DNA from: Metellina segmentata
Lineage: Eukaryota > Arthropoda > Arachnida > Araneae > Tetragnathidae
Assembly: GCA_947359465.1 (NCBI GenBank)
Contig: OX375872.1
Location: 6,825,741-6,889,740, forward strand
Direction: 5' to 3'
Length of the DNA stretch: 64,000 bases
The notes beneath the pieces are model-generated. The model saw only the letters and a list, made by a program, of their open reading frames with translations, searched no databases and was not told where the DNA came from. The stretch's first letter is position 1; each line of letters begins with the position of its first letter. Positions 46,678 to 58,408 of this stretch are shown here, piece after piece. Made by a program: the position numbers and the translations under genes.

Positions 46678-47635
46678 TCTTAAATAAGCGAATTGCACAT
46701 CCGCATACAAGAGCCTACCTACAACTTTATAAATACGTGACATTTGTTTATTCCAGCGGAAGGCGCCGAGATTCGCCAACCTGCATTTTTGCGTATAACC
46801 GTAAAACATTCGATATTTTCGCAAAATTCATTATTTTAAGGGCTCTAAAACATTTTCTATCAGCTTACAGATATTCAAATTGTTCTCACGAGGTCAATTA
46901 ACGTAAAAAAATTCTCACAATGATGAATAAACATTGATTATACAACAATGTGATGCAACGTTACTCGTTTTAATATGCTTTAAATACTTCAAAAAAAGCA
47001 GATAAGTAAATAATAACATCTGTGACATGAGTAGGGTGATCCTTCAGTTCCTCTCTCCTTGCAATTGTTTGCACAACAGTTGGCCAACCATTTTTTTCAA
47101 TAAACTTTCTCTCTTCAACGCGTCAATTTGCCGTCCCAACTTTAAATCCCATAGAGACCGTTCTCAGAGGCGAAGAAGCGTCCGTTCGTCACGTGGTCTT
47201 ACGAGGGCAGCCACTGGCAACCCCTATGCGCTCTCTACCTTTATTCCTCCTCTAAGCCTTGTAGCGAGGAACGCAATGATGAGTCTATTGAGAGGAGTGG
47301 AGACATGCGTGATATAGCGCTCTAAAAAAGGAAAATTTTTTATTTTCCGGGATAATGTTAGGTGTAACACTTTTTTTTTTTACAAGTAGGGAAGTTCATT
47401 TCAACCCACGCATGGCTTTAAATAAGATGCATTAAATTTTTTAAATGCGTTATTATTATTTTTGTGAAGAAATTGGCAAAATTTCGAAATTTCAAAGTGA
47501 TTTTGGCACCTGAAGATATTAATTAATTTAGCTCATATTTTGTATTATTAATAAGCATGGTAGTCCCCAACTATTCCCACCATAGGCGTTTTCAATTTCT
47601 GATATTCGTGTTTTTCGCTCCACCCTAATAATCAG

Positions 47636-48344
47636 CCTTCAACATAGGTTGAATTGAAAAAGATGTAAAAGAAGGGTGCTAATCATGTTGATTGCTTCCA
47701 TTCACTGGAAAAGAGTTTATTTTCTGCTGGTTGTCTTATTTGTTGAGTTAATAATTGGTGCCGTAAGGGGTGTTTCATTTGCCGATTGTTCAACAGATTG
47801 AACTACACAATTGAAACTACTGTCGCTCCATTGACATCGCAATAGAGCAACAGGCTTTCGGCGTCGCTTTCTTCCTAACTTACGCACTGTACCATCAAGA
47901 GAGTATCCAAAATCATTATCCAGAATCGTGGGAGCTCACAACGGGAATCGTTCACCAAGTCCACCCCCTGGTCGGATTGCGGAAGTGACGACTGGAGGAG
48001 GCGGGCTGGGAAGAGATGCTTTTTGGAACGGAGGCTTTTTCTGGCGGGAGATTTGAAATAACTTTTGATCTTAAGGCTGCTGTATTGTATCGGTGATAAA
48101 TATCGTCGTTAATTATAAAACTGTAGCTGTACAAATTCTATAAATATTAATTCTTAATATAACTATTTTAACCGCGAAGTAGTTTTACTTTTTCGTCGAT
48201 ACGGTACAGTACCAATCTGTAAAAGAAATGGAATGCATGCAAGTTCATTTTTTGTCACATATTCTAGTTCCATAGGATTGCTACTTTTTTTCCCATATCT
48301 TTAAAAGAAATGTCCCGCATCAATCGGAGTGGATTTGAGGGCGG
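47636..48344. other. Unassigned intergenic sequence
   Basis: No coding and no recognisable element ends between the 5.56-kb transposon and the SINE. Short ORFs have no motifs. Confidence 0.45.
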
Positions 48345-49230
48345 GAGAGTAGAGGATTAGGGCTCGAAATTGGAGAGTGAAATCTGTTGTGACCACCTCG
48401 CCATATGACCGTGATTCAAAAGGACGTGGTGCCACAAAAAGGTGAACCTTAAAGTTGTGATTCGGATGGCGTCCATCGAATGGGGTAATTCTTTCATGAG
48501 ATCAACCACAATGGTATCGAAATCGAATCGAGCTCAAGTAGCAAGTTACAAAGTCGATTGATAGCTAAAGCCTCACACAATTGCCGAATCACTCATTTTA
48601 CCAGCTTGTGTAGAAATTGTCAAAAATTTCCTTGATCAAGTAAAAGAAATTGAAAAAGTACCGCTTTTAAATAATACGATCATCAGGCATATTGAAGACA
48701 TGTCAGTTTGCATAAAAGAAATCCAGAAAATTTGTCAAGGCTTTTTGTGGATAGTTAATTTTACTTTTGTTATTTTTACCTCATAATTTTGTAGAATGTT
48801 TCTAAAAATTGGAGCAGTTTCACTCGATTTGACAATTTAGTTGATAGATATCAAAACTGTATCATCTATCTATCACTGAGGATGTATGGATTAGGTATCC
48901 ATTTGTTTCGTTTATTTCGTGCTTAGGACTACATCAGAAGACTTTTCTGAAACGAATGTCTAGCTGGAAATGTTTATCAATTCGAATGAAATTATTTATG
49001 TTTGTGAGGTGTGCCGTGAAATTATTTTTGCTTGTGAGGTGTGAAAAATGCTTGTGAGGTGCGTGAGAAAGGTTGGGAAGCTCTGCCCTAGGGGATTGAT
49101 CCCTGACCGTAGTCGTAACGGGCTAGCAACTGGAAGGTTGCAACCAAAGACAATCGCGTAAAAAGTGGGACAACTTAAATCTGTCATGGCCTCAAATGTT
49201 GGCTTGGTGTGTAAGTTTGAAGAGTAGGTC
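48345..49230 (+). repeat. SINE A split by a hAT remnant
   Basis: 48345-48440 gives the SINE middle (ttggagagtg...catatgaccgtgattcaaaaggacgtggtg). 49086 onward resumes with ccctaggggattgatccctgaccgtagtcgtaacggg, the next part of the same SINE. About 49110-49230 then carries a second, partial minus-strand copy. The intervening DNA is hAT-derived. Confidence 0.6.
48450..49085 (+). mobile_element. hAT remnant (ZBED/FAM200-like) inside a SINE
   Basis: Coding remnant at about 48538-48740: ASYKVD, two stops, then LKPHTIAESLILPACVEIV and VPLLNNTIIRHIEDMS. This is the region between the zinc finger and the core in this hAT branch. The right end, inverted, begins CAGAGCTTCCCAACCTTTCTC at 49085, a typical hAT terminus with a repeated tgcttgtgaggtg next to it. 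The left terminus and almost the whole core are deleted. It belongs to the same broad branch as 8130-8956. Confidence 0.65.
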
Positions 49231-50277
49231 TTTTTTTGTTGAACCTTTTAAATATTCATTTAAGGGAGCTTGGGTATTAGCTGCATCTTTGAAGTATCTT
49301 CTATACAAGTTAAGCATTCCTAAAAATTTACGAAGTTCGGGAATAGTTTCAGGAAGTTTATAATTTGTTATGGCTTGTACTTTTTCCGGTAGAGGTTTTG
49401 AGCCGTTTGGTGTTATCAAATATCCCAAAAATTCTAATTTGTTCACTCTCAGTACTAATTTCGATAGGTTGATGCGTAGACCATACTGTTGAAGTCTATT
49501 AAATACTTCCGTAAGATGTTTCTTATGCTGTTCCTCAGATACCGACGCTATTAGGATGTCATCCAAGTACGGAAAAGTAAAATTTAGTCTGTTGACGGAG
49601 CATTTCTTAATCCAAAACTTATGACGTTAATTTTAAAAAGTCCAAATGGTGTTATTATCGCTGTTTTCTATTTATCTTCGGCTATTGTGATTTGGTAATA
49701 GGCTTTAAGTAAATATCTTTTTGCCTTTTAAAATGTGACGGATGTCTTTAATTCTGGGTAAAGGATAGCGATCTGGTAATGCGATAATCTCCGCATGATC
49801 TCAGAGTGCCGTCTGTTTTTGTGACTAAATGAAGTTACCCATGGTGATTTTGATGGCCTTATAATATCGTTTTCAAGCATAAAGTTGAATTCTTGTTTGG
49901 CTATTTCTAATCTTTTAGAATCTTTTTTGTAATAGATGGCCAATTTCAATGTCAGTGAAAAGGCGTTTGATTCGTTTGTTTTCACTTTCTTTGAATACAT
50001 TTAATAAACTCTCTTTTGCCAACGAATATTTATTTTCAACCTTATCAGTTATTATGTTCCCAAAAGTGTCTATATATTTAGGTTCCATTTGTGCGATAAC
50101 GTAGTTAAACTTGGTATCTTCATTAGTTATACCATTAATCTTAAATTGTGCTTCTATCTGATAAAACCAAATTTCCGACTTATCTATCCAGAAAGGTGAA
50201 ATTTTTACACTGACCTTCATTGTTTCCGAAGAAGTAGCATCATCTGACTGGTTTTTTGTCTTGTCGGTATTTTCCAT
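49230..50277 (-). pseudogene. Ty3/gypsy remnant: gag joined to reverse transcriptase
   Basis: ATG at 50277 opens a 120-residue gag piece (VSVKISPFWIDKSEIWFYQIEAQF), whose frame ends at 49915. Reverse transcriptase follows in other frames: LEIAKQEFNFMLENDIIRPS with KSPW near 49860; TDGTLRSCGDYR; AIITPFGLF near 49650; then YLDDILIAS at about 49550-49575 and the thumb and linker LEFLGYLITPNGSKPLPEKV...LRKFLGMLNLYRRYF. The catalytic YLDD is intact. The protease is deleted, and RNase H and integrase are absent because the copy breaks off near 49230 at a SINE. Confidence 0.85.
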
Positions 50278-50284
50278 AATGTTA

Positions 50285-50301
50285 CCAACTCCGGGTCACC
50301 A
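50285..50301 (-). promoter_or_regulatory. Gypsy primer-binding site
   Basis: On the minus strand TGGTGACCCGGAGTTGG lies just upstream of gag and starts with TGG as a tRNA-primed site should. The neighbouring sequence on the far side, ...TGTAGCAAGGCTACATTCA, looks like an LTR end (ctaca). The LTR's other edge was not found. Confidence 0.55.
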
Positions 50302-52777
50302 AATGAATGTAGCCTTGCTACATCCAAACAATATTTTCCAGTTTAAAAACAACTTTTCACTGTTATATTCTAAAGAAAATTGCTTACTTTTTTTAAGACG
50401 TTCTTCTTTTTCAAACATTGTTATTTTCAAGTATTTTTAATCGCTGTTGCCAATCCCAGTCTACATAAAGTCGTAGAAACAAAGATTATATATGATTTGT
50501 AGAGGTTACAGCCTCTTTTTTATAGAGTACAAGCGAATATTAAGGCTACTTTTCCGCAAGCCCTTAATGTTCACTGCTATGAACACTGCTTAAATTTAGG
50601 TTTGTCCCTTAGTGATTCAAGCATACCCGAATGTCTCAGCCTTTTCGCTACTATGGATTGTCTTGAAGCTTTTTTTCTTCAAATTGCCAAAGCGTGCAAA
50701 ATTTCTCAATAAATTTCGTGTAAAACGATCACCACATATTTGTAAAACAAGTCTGATCTTCGAAATCATTTGACGTTCCTAGTATGCCTTTCGGTGCTGA
50801 TAAAGCACGATTTTGTCGATTAACGTCAATAACTTAATCAGTCGATAATGATTTATACTTAAGTCTTCAAATGGGATAATCATTAGTATACCTGTTGGAT
50901 CGGACTCTCCTTTACAATCGAATTTGATTAACGAGTGCTGTGTGGTAGAAGTAGCAGCAGCCTCTAACACAGTAGAAATCTTTGGGCTAAAAAAGGATAA
51001 AAACCTTCCATTTTGATTGCAATAATTAAGATCTACCGGTACTTGCACACCCCTAATCACTACTCGGAGGGCTTGTAGACCCTTGAAAATGTTCTTTATA
51101 CATTCAAGCTTTTATCTAGATTGTTGTAATCTCTTCTCCGTATATTTTATACTTACTACATTAACTTACAGCTATAATGAAAAAGGCTGATGTGGTACTT
51201 ATAGAATTGCTATAAGGCTATATCGAAAGCTTCAAACGGCACCTCAGAATTATAAAACCTTTCAAACATTCCAAAAAAACTTGTTAAAAAATGCGGCAAC
51301 TTAGAATTAGTCGTAGTTAGAACGGGTTTCAATGGGGGAAATACTTTTTAATTTTCACTACTTTACTGTTGCATTGAACAATATACGTCCGGTAACAAAT
51401 CGTCGAATTTGTAGCCAGCTTAGATGTCCGGAAATGGCTATGGCATAGTAGACATTTGAGCAACTATCGTAAAAAATCGTTGTAACTAAATAGTTGTAAA
51501 ATCATGATGTAAATTAACTTTCGTTTCCTTTCCTGCGCAATTCTTGTGTTTGCGCCTAAACGTGTCATTACGCCCATACACACACAAAAAAAATTGTTGT
51601 GGTGTGCTCTAACACTCCTTGATTATGAATTCCAAATGACACTGTAGAGAATTGGCCAAACTGTACCTCTAAATTATAAAACCTTTCAAATCTTCCCAAA
51701 AAACTTGTTTCAAAAAGTGTCGACTTCGAATTACGTCGTAGTTAGAACGAGTTCCAGACTCCAGTTCTGTTGAAACATGATTAATGAGCTGCACCTTGTT
51801 CGGTACCTGAAGTTTTCACGAACTACTTAGTTTTTCTTTCTTCAAAACCCTTATCTGATCGCAAACAAAAACAAACTTAATTAATTAACTACTCAATTTG
51901 ATACTCACTAAACAGGATAACTAAAATATTACTGAAAAGTTATCAAGAGTTGGTGTAGAATGTTTAAATAACGCTGGGTTAAAAAATTTGCTGCGGTTCA
52001 TGGATCAATCGATTTTTATGTTTATGATAACCGGCTAAAATATTAATAATATAACCTAATAAAAAGGTTATAAAGTAAATAATTTAGAAGTATCTATCAA
52101 GTGAGCCGGATGATTATTAATAATTCACAACTATGAACTGTAAAAATTTTCCGTGCTTTGTAATTCCCACAGCTCTTCCTGCAAAAATAATTTGTTCTTT
52201 ACCATTTAATAATTTCATTTAATCACTTAAATTTTGTTACCGATAAAAATTTAAGGAAAGTATGATAAGACTTCTTTTACAGGCTTTCTATTTATATTGC
52301 CACGTGCTGAACAGTGCAGATGATGAGTAACTTAAAGAAAACCGAAAGAGTTCCAGGTTCTTTATCATTAGACTATAATGGCTGACGATATTATCCATAG
52401 CTGTTTTTCATTTAAATTTAAGCATTTTATTTTGTTTTTAGTAATGGCGCCATAGAAATTTTTGCTCCCAATTGTATAAATTACTCCTAATTGTATAACT
52501 TAATTCTATCTTCATATTATTTATCTTCCTATTTTCATAGTGCTTAAATACACTTTCTCTAACTTCTCTCTTTCATTGCAATTTTTCACTAATTATAAAA
52601 TGTTATTAAAAATGTTGTATGATGTGGAGGTAATCAGTTATTAGTAAGGTTCTTAGTAGTTCCTACTTGATTCCGGAGAACCTTCTAGAAGCTTCTTGTA
52701 ACAAGTCCTACAAATATGCTAACATCAAACTATGCGTATGAGATTTTGTTAGAACCGTTGATTAATATTTATTTATC
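50302..52777. other. Possible gypsy 5' LTR, then unassigned
   Basis: The first several hundred bases probably include the LTR of the gypsy copy, without a resolvable start. A duplicated segment occurs: aattataaaacctttcaaa...cttcccaaaaaacttgtt with cgtagttagaacg, at about 51245-51330 and 51668-51755. That gives two diverged direct copies about 420 bases apart. No other coding recognised. Confidence 0.4.
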
Positions 52778-54330
52778 ACTAGCAAAATACCCGACCTTAC
52801 TCGGTTTGAATTGGTTTACTCTAGATTGAAGAGATAATAATCAAAATATATAATGACTTACGTTTTTTGTAGAATAAAAATTTATTTTAACACCTTTCGC
52901 CATCTTTTTATTTTCTACAACTTACTTTGGACACAAATCCTACACATGCATATCCATTCATGTAATACATTTTACATATATCGCACAATTGCTGTATGAC
53001 AAAGCTACAAAATGACGAAAGGTGATACTAAGGTTACTACTATAAAAGACGATTTTGAGTTAGATTTGGAATTCCCTTTCTTTAAGTTCTTTTCATGTTC
53101 AACTCAATTAATTAAAATTACGATTTATGGCGAGTGCTCTCGCACTCATAGTCAACAAAACAATATTTATTTACTTGTGGCACTCTTGCCTCCGGTATGC
53201 GACATTGTGAAATTTTGCAATCTTCTCCTGTCATTATTACAACGAATTTTTTAATGTTGGAAAAAGTTCTAGTTTGGATTTTTAAACATTATTATTCTTT
53301 CAATAACGGCATTATTCTTTAAATAACGGCATTATTCTTTCAATAATGGCATAACTACACTTAAAATTTACTGAACATTTATACTGACTTACCTAACATT
53401 TTTAAGTCTAGTACTTTGTGGTGCCCTTGCGTGTGATGAGAAGGAAAACACATTTATTAAAATAATAAATATTTAAAACAGAAAACAGTGAAATAGAACA
53501 AAATAAAAGATGTCGGAATTATTGTTCTAAAGATATTAATTTCTGATTCATTTTTATCTCTTGATCTCGCACAGTTGCCACAATTTACAACTAAAAGTGC
53601 ACAAAATTTAGAAATGTGAAATTAATTCAGAGCGAAAGAAACAGAAAATATCACTGCTCACCCGATCTTGTTTATTCTCGTTTCGTTGAAAAATATCGTC
53701 TGTCTCAAATATTCCGAAATCGTTTTCATTGCGCAAAGAACAAAAATAAGACTCGAAATAAATGAAGTATCAGAGCTGAAATTCCATGAAAAAATATAAT
53801 TTTTTGAAGAATAATTACTTTTTTAGCAGTACTGGCAAAGCAATCGAAGTAATCGTAATATTCAATAGACATTCCAATTTTTCCAAAACTACCAAATTAT
53901 GGTTGATTTAAGTATACTTACTCAGGTGTTTTAGCATGAAACTCATCTAAATAGAACAATAAAGAAATGTTTAATATTGCATTCACTAAACTAATAGATA
54001 ATGTATAAAATAAAATACACTGCAATCAAATATCTGGAATACAATTCATGTGATGCCTACACAAACACAAAATTGAGCATAGAACAGAAAGACGGACAGA
54101 CAGACTTTCGCAACCAATTTCACTCACTAAATGAAGATAAGTACTCACTGTATGCAAATTTCCATGAAGATATCTTAAACCGCGTGGACGTGTATAGGGC
54201 ACAACATACAGACAGACAGACAGACACCAAAGGACGGATTCGGCATCAGAAGGGTCCGGATAGAAAACTTGAAATGGGTCGAAAATATTGAATGTACAAA
54301 CAAACACTCCATTCTTATTTATATAGATTC
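52778..54330 (+). repeat. Probable mobile element, class uncertain
   Basis: Starts near cactagcaaaatacccgaccttactcgg and ends near cattcttatttatatagat, after a cagacagacagac-rich stretch at 54088-54230. Both ends resemble a dispersed arthropod repeat I have seen without a firm class. Part of it, about 53260-53560, recurs at 20466-20664. No protein coding was recognised; the ORF at 54001-54291 comes from the cagaca repeat. A tattat-like duplication flanks it, but it is too AT-rich to be trusted. Confidence 0.4.
53291..53350. repeat. 20-bp tandem repeat, three copies
   Basis: attattcttt(c/a)aataa(c/t)ggc at 53291-53310, 53311-53330 and 53331-53350, nearly identical. It falls inside the repeat element described for this region. 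Confidence 0.9.
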
Positions 54331-54478
54331 TTTTCCCCTTTTGTTATGGTTTCCTGTGTTTCTTTTTCTCCAAATAAACCTTTACATTCTATTTCGAATA
54401 ATGTACTTATTTTACGCGACAGTACACAGCCGAAACATTTCTGCAATTCAAATACTTCGATTTTACCTGTTAATTTAA

Positions 54479-54657
54479 CCCTCCAAGTGATTTCGACGAG
54501 GTATCTCGTCAATCAAGACCTGATCAATCACGAAATATCTCGTCTTTAAGATATAGCTGATTTTTTTACGATTACGAGATGTAGTGAGTTTTCTTCTTAC
54601 GCCGAGATGTAGGATACAGTTTTATCGCTGATCTTTTAGAGACAACCAGAAGGAGAG
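54479..54657. mobile_element. TTAA MITE (piggyBac-like)
   Basis: TTAA at 54475-54478, then CCCTCCAAGTGATTTCGACGAGG. The right end resembles caaccagaaggagag at about 54643-54657, without a clear TTAA. Two partial acgag-tatctcgtc modules occur inside. Confidence 0.6.
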
Positions 54658-55472
54658 TAGCTCTGAAATAGATTCTGGAAGATTCCACCCTTCAAAACGG
54701 AGTGTCATCGGGTTGAGAGTGAAATAAAGAGGTCACCGTTGATCTTTCACAGCAAAACCCTCCTAGTCATGCAGAATTCAATCACTCCCCCATTTCGCTT
54801 TTACCCTTATTTGACCCGAGTGAAAGACAGTGAAACGAAATGTTAATACCCGCCGATTAGAGGTTTCAAAGAGAAGGAAATGACCCACGTAGCGTTTCGA
54901 GGACAAGGAGAGGCAAAAGTGGGAGGTTAAAAAGAGTGTTTTTAGCTGACAATTGTTTCCAATCTGCACGAATTCTTCTGACGGTTAGTGATGCGGGACT
55001 GATCGCTAGATAAATAAACTAAGGAACCCTCGGAGGGAAAACAAAGCCCCGGTTCCCAAACACCGGAACTGAATATCGCCTCATCGATTAATTGTTGTGG
55101 GTGGTGATGAGTATCTTTGAAACAGTTACTGCATCTGAATGATGTCAAAGACAATGCCAACGGCACTGATTGTCCACCCTCACTCAACCGATCTGAAACA
55201 TTCTTGGGATGTGATTGTCTGGAGAGAATTCCTCCGACACTATTTGGAATGGTCCTCTTTCACGGAAAGCACTTCTGTAATTGTCATCAACTTGTTTTGT
55301 TGTTGAAGGAAGAGAGGTGAAGTTCCTCATTGCGGAATCAACTTTAATAGAAGCAAAATGCAATATGTAGTGCGAAGGATGCTCATATTTTGCTAAAATG
55401 TAAATATAGAAATGTCAATAAATTATTCTATTCGAACCTAAAGAAAGCAATGTGTTGCTCAACCAATCTAGT
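54658..55472 (+). other. Unassigned, ending in the probable 5' LTR of BEL-2
   Basis: Sequence up to about 55330 is unassigned. The last part, up to 55472, directly precedes the primer-binding site and contains an AATAAA at about 55419. It is therefore probably the 3' part of the BEL-2 5' LTR, ending caatcta. The LTR start is not visible. Confidence 0.35.
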
Positions 55473-55490
55473 GGCGTCCGTAACAGGACT
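55473..55490 (+). promoter_or_regulatory. BEL/Pao primer-binding site (BEL-2)
   Basis: TGGCGTCCGTAACAGGAC, close to the usual form of this site in BEL/Pao elements. It lies 35 bases before the gag ATG and corresponds to 7755-7771 in the other BEL copy. Confidence 0.75.
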
Positions 55491-55525
55491 TTTGAAGGAT
55501 TTACTTAAATATTGATTTCGAAGAT

Positions 55526-55900
55526 ATGGATATCAATCGTGAAAGTAAATTGAGAAAAACCACTTGAAGTGCCTTTACGAGGGTTTTAAATCAAATAGAG
55601 TCCATAATTGAAGTACCTGATCCTGATAAGAAGGCTGTGCAAGTTTCTTAGAATGTTCTAGAAGAAAGAGCTAAAGGAACAAGATGATAAAATATTACAA
55701 GTGCTGCTGGATGACGATGAAGCCGATCTAGTCCACGAAATGGAGGTCGATGAAAGCTACCTAACTCAATTTCTTGATATGACTCTAAGTGTCCGTCAAA
55801 TCTTAGATGTTTCTAGAGTAGATGCTGAAAGCATTGATGAAAATGTGGTGAAACAGAATTTGAGAAAGTCTAAGCTAGTTAAGTTAAGCTACCTCTAAAC
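55526..55900 (+). pseudogene. BEL/Pao gag N-terminus (BEL-2)
   Basis: ATG at 55526. The frame with a stop after LRKTT and one shift gives a helical, acidic N-terminus (RVLNQIESIIEVPDPDKKAV, LLDDDEADLVHEMEVDESYL), the usual start of Pao-type Gag. It breaks off at about 55900, where unrelated DNA begins. Protease and reverse transcriptase of this copy are not in the window. Confidence 0.65.
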
Positions 55901-56289
55901 TTGAACTCAATTGGTTACCCTTGATTGGTTACCGTCAACTGAAGTAACTTTGGCCCAACAATCGAAAAAAAGATTGCTTGTGCTGTATCTAGACAAAGGA
56001 GAGTGATTATCTCTTATTTATTGCAAGGGCTAATAGGTGGTAGTACTGCCTTGACTTTCTCATAGTTTTGTCTTGTAGTTCCTCAATTTACCACCACTAC
56101 AGTGCTGTTCTACTTTGGCATCACTAAAACGTATATTGATGTTGTCTTCCAACTTTTCCTTGTTTATGTGATAGAGTACGTGATTCAGAGCAGATTAGGG
56201 AACTGTCTCAGTTTATTATTAAATATTTTAACTATTCTCAGTGTTATTATATTGATTTATTTCGTGGTTTGCAAACTAATGAATATTTA

Positions 56290-56740
56290 TTACATTAGGC
56301 CAACTTTGTCCCAGGTCTTGGGGCAACTTTGGCCCAACATGGCGGTTGACACTGAGATAGTGTTAGAGTTTGTAGGTATAAGTGAAATATTCTCTGAATT
56401 TGAAGAAACACTGGAAGAATCTGGAGAAGTCAACAACAGTCCAAACAAGCAAGTTAAATCCCAAAAACTATGCAGTAGATGATTTTGTTATTGTGAAGTA
56501 CGATGGTGTTAATTATCCTGGTAAGATTTTAAGCTAGTCAGATAACGGACTGACTATGGAATGTATGGAAAGAAACCTCAAATGTTGGCGTTAGCAGAAA
56601 ACAAGACTGTATAAATTATGAGTGGTAAGAAGTGTGCGCGGGAAAATCAATCCTCTCCGAAAATTGCTTCAAAGAGGAATCAGTTTAATGTTCCAGAAAT
56701 GGATTGTTTCTTTCTAGTATGGACTATAAATTCATCAAAA
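56290..56740 (+). pseudogene. Transposase C-terminal module, pogo-like?
   Basis: MAVDTEIVLEFVGISEIFSE, then after a shift NPKNYAVDDFVIVKYDGVNY followed by PGKIL, then NLKCWR and KLLQ. Similar ends, with a V.V.Y.G..YPGKI module and a W.WP block, occur in several arthropod transposase-like ORFs. Two copies of aactttggcccaaca flank part of it (about 55957 and 56325). It is foreign to the BEL element it lies in. The assignment to pogo is tentative. Confidence 0.35.
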
Positions 56741-57163
56741 CAAATAAAACAGTTAATTTACTGCGAATTTCGGATTTTTTAGATCGTAATTTCCGATACA
56801 AAACTAAAACTGTCATATCTATAGCTTAATACTATTAGTTTTAAATTGTGAAAATAGCACGTAAAAACTTAGAATGCATTCTTTCTTATGGTATTATTAT
56901 TTTAAAAATTAGTTCATAAATTTATTCGATGGGATGAAAAGTATAATCTAGCGAAAGTGTACAAATTGTTGATCGCGAAGGGAAAACGTGAAACGACGAT
57001 AAATTTCATGGAGATCGATGGTATTTTAGATACTTTTCGAATTACGACAAAATGATGTGCATGTTATCTTGAATGCAAAGATTTATCGATAATTCTTTGA
57101 AATATTTGTGGAATTCTGGAGAATTAACATCTGTAGATTTTATGACAGAAAATATTAAAGTTT

Positions 57164-57982
57164 GTGGAGGAAGGATATTTTAATCCTGATAACAAGAAGT
57201 TGACTTCATTAAATGTGTACAAGGATGAGTCGGGAATTCTGCGATTAAAAACTAAGATCATCTATAGGGAAGATTCAAAAAATTTCAGAAATCGTATTGT
57301 TTTACCTTCAGAACACATAGTAGTTAGAAGACTTAACATGACAGAACATTGAAAAAATGCCCATGCTAGATCTCAGAAGCTGTTGAATATTTTAAGAGAG
57401 AAATTTTGGATATTAAATGCACAAAAACGATCAAATCTGTAATATCAAAGTGCGTGGTCTGTATAAGACATGGAAAAAGCAGCTTAGAATATTCAACGGC
57501 TCGATTGGCAGAAAACAGAACTAGAGATGCAGACGTGTTTGAAATCACAGGTTAGGACATCTCTATCTGAAAAGAGGTGTTAAAGCTTGGATTTGCCTAT
57601 ACACCTGTGATGTGTACCTGCAGTGCATTTTGAACTTTTATCTTCCCTCTCGACTGAAACATTTTTACTGAGTTTTCGACGGTTCATTTCAAGACGTGGG
57701 AGACCATCAGTAGTCTATTGTGACTATGGGGCAAATTTCCTTGGAGCCTCCCATTTACTGAAGTCAGTTGACTGGAATCAAATTGTACAATATATTAGAG
57801 TTAGGAAAATTGAAACTGTAGCTTCGTTCTGGGAGAAGTTAGCTGATGTGATGAAAATTATTTGAAGGAAAGTTTCAAGTAAAGCTTTCCTATGAAGAGA
57901 TGTCCACTGATTTGTAGAATCAACTATCAAAGCAAGACCTCTGACTTATGTTTCTGAGAATGAGAGTTTCCTTCTCTGTTCA
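57164..57982 (+). pseudogene. BEL/Pao integrase, first part (BEL-2)
   Basis: LNVYKDESGILRLKTKI and VLPSEHIVVRRLNMTEH belong to the N-terminal HHCC zinc-binding region, which runs on into HARSQKLLNILREKFWIL after a stop. The catalytic core follows in 57623-57865: HFELLSSLSTETFLLSFRRF and RRGRPSVVYCDYGANFLGA, where the usual Asp-Asn is Asp-Tyr. KPLTYVSEN-like RPLTYVSEN comes next before the Helitron. Several stops. It resumes at 61034. Confidence 0.85.
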
Positions 57983-58408
57983 TCTCTACTATCATAAAAT
58001 GATGTACGTGTATTGGGTGTTCGCCATGTCCTGACGAATCTATGCCACTTACAATAATGAAATTTAGCACACAGGTAGTCCGAAATTTTGCAATTTTATA
58101 GTCCAGCTCGAATTTTAAAATTTAATCTAGAACATTTAAAAATGAATTTAATGAAATTTAATTATTATTGTTTTCTTTGGAATGGCAACAGCATAAAGAT
58201 ATGATAGATTCTAAATTTAATTTTTCAGTTTCCGTTTTCATTTTGCGCGGAGGAATGATTTTCCAGCAGACCATAAAAAAAGTTTTAACTTTAGTTATGT
58301 AGTTCTTTTTTTCTATCTCCTAGATCGTTAAAGATAGAGTAAAATTTCAATGAATTTTAAATCTGTGGAAAATTTCACATTAGATCGATACTTAAAAATA
58401 TGATTTTT

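Larger units (their letters stand above)
42069..47627 (-). mobile_element. 5.56-kb transposon with about 360-bp inverted ends
   Basis: Begins TAGGGTGGAGCGAAAAACAC at 42069 and ends with the inverse at 47627. ATAATCAG stands at 42061-42068 and 47628-47635, an exact 8-bp duplication. The inverted repeats run about 360 bp (to about 42432, and from about 47265) with modest divergence, such as aatagactcatcattgc against gcaatgatgagtctatt. The interior carries a decayed minus-strand transposase (42588-44809), a Helitron piece and a tandem repeat. An 8-bp duplication with TAGGG ends fits hAT loosely. Such long repeats and the unusual ORF leave the superfamily open. Confidence 0.88.

Noticed and set aside
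47027..47317. 96-residue plus-strand ORF
   Set aside because: It runs into the inverted repeat of the 5.56-kb transposon and shows no domain.
50779..51060. 93-residue minus-strand ORF as a gene
   Set aside because: No family recognised, no splice context, and it lies next to a decayed gypsy element. Left as unassigned.
54001..54291. Protein-coding gene of 96 residues
   Set aside because: The frame comes from a cagacagacaga-rich repeat and has no recognisable domain.
52778..54330. Helitron, because it follows an A and its first bases can be read as TCACTAGC
   Set aside because: The other end lacks a hairpin and CTRR, and the flanks are too AT-rich to prove the boundary.
56102..56380. Membrane protein suggested by a hydrophobic ORF
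   Set aside because: AT-rich codons (Ile, Leu, Phe, Tyr) give hydrophobic frames by chance. The frame runs into a transposase-like remnant and has no start context or homologous motif.
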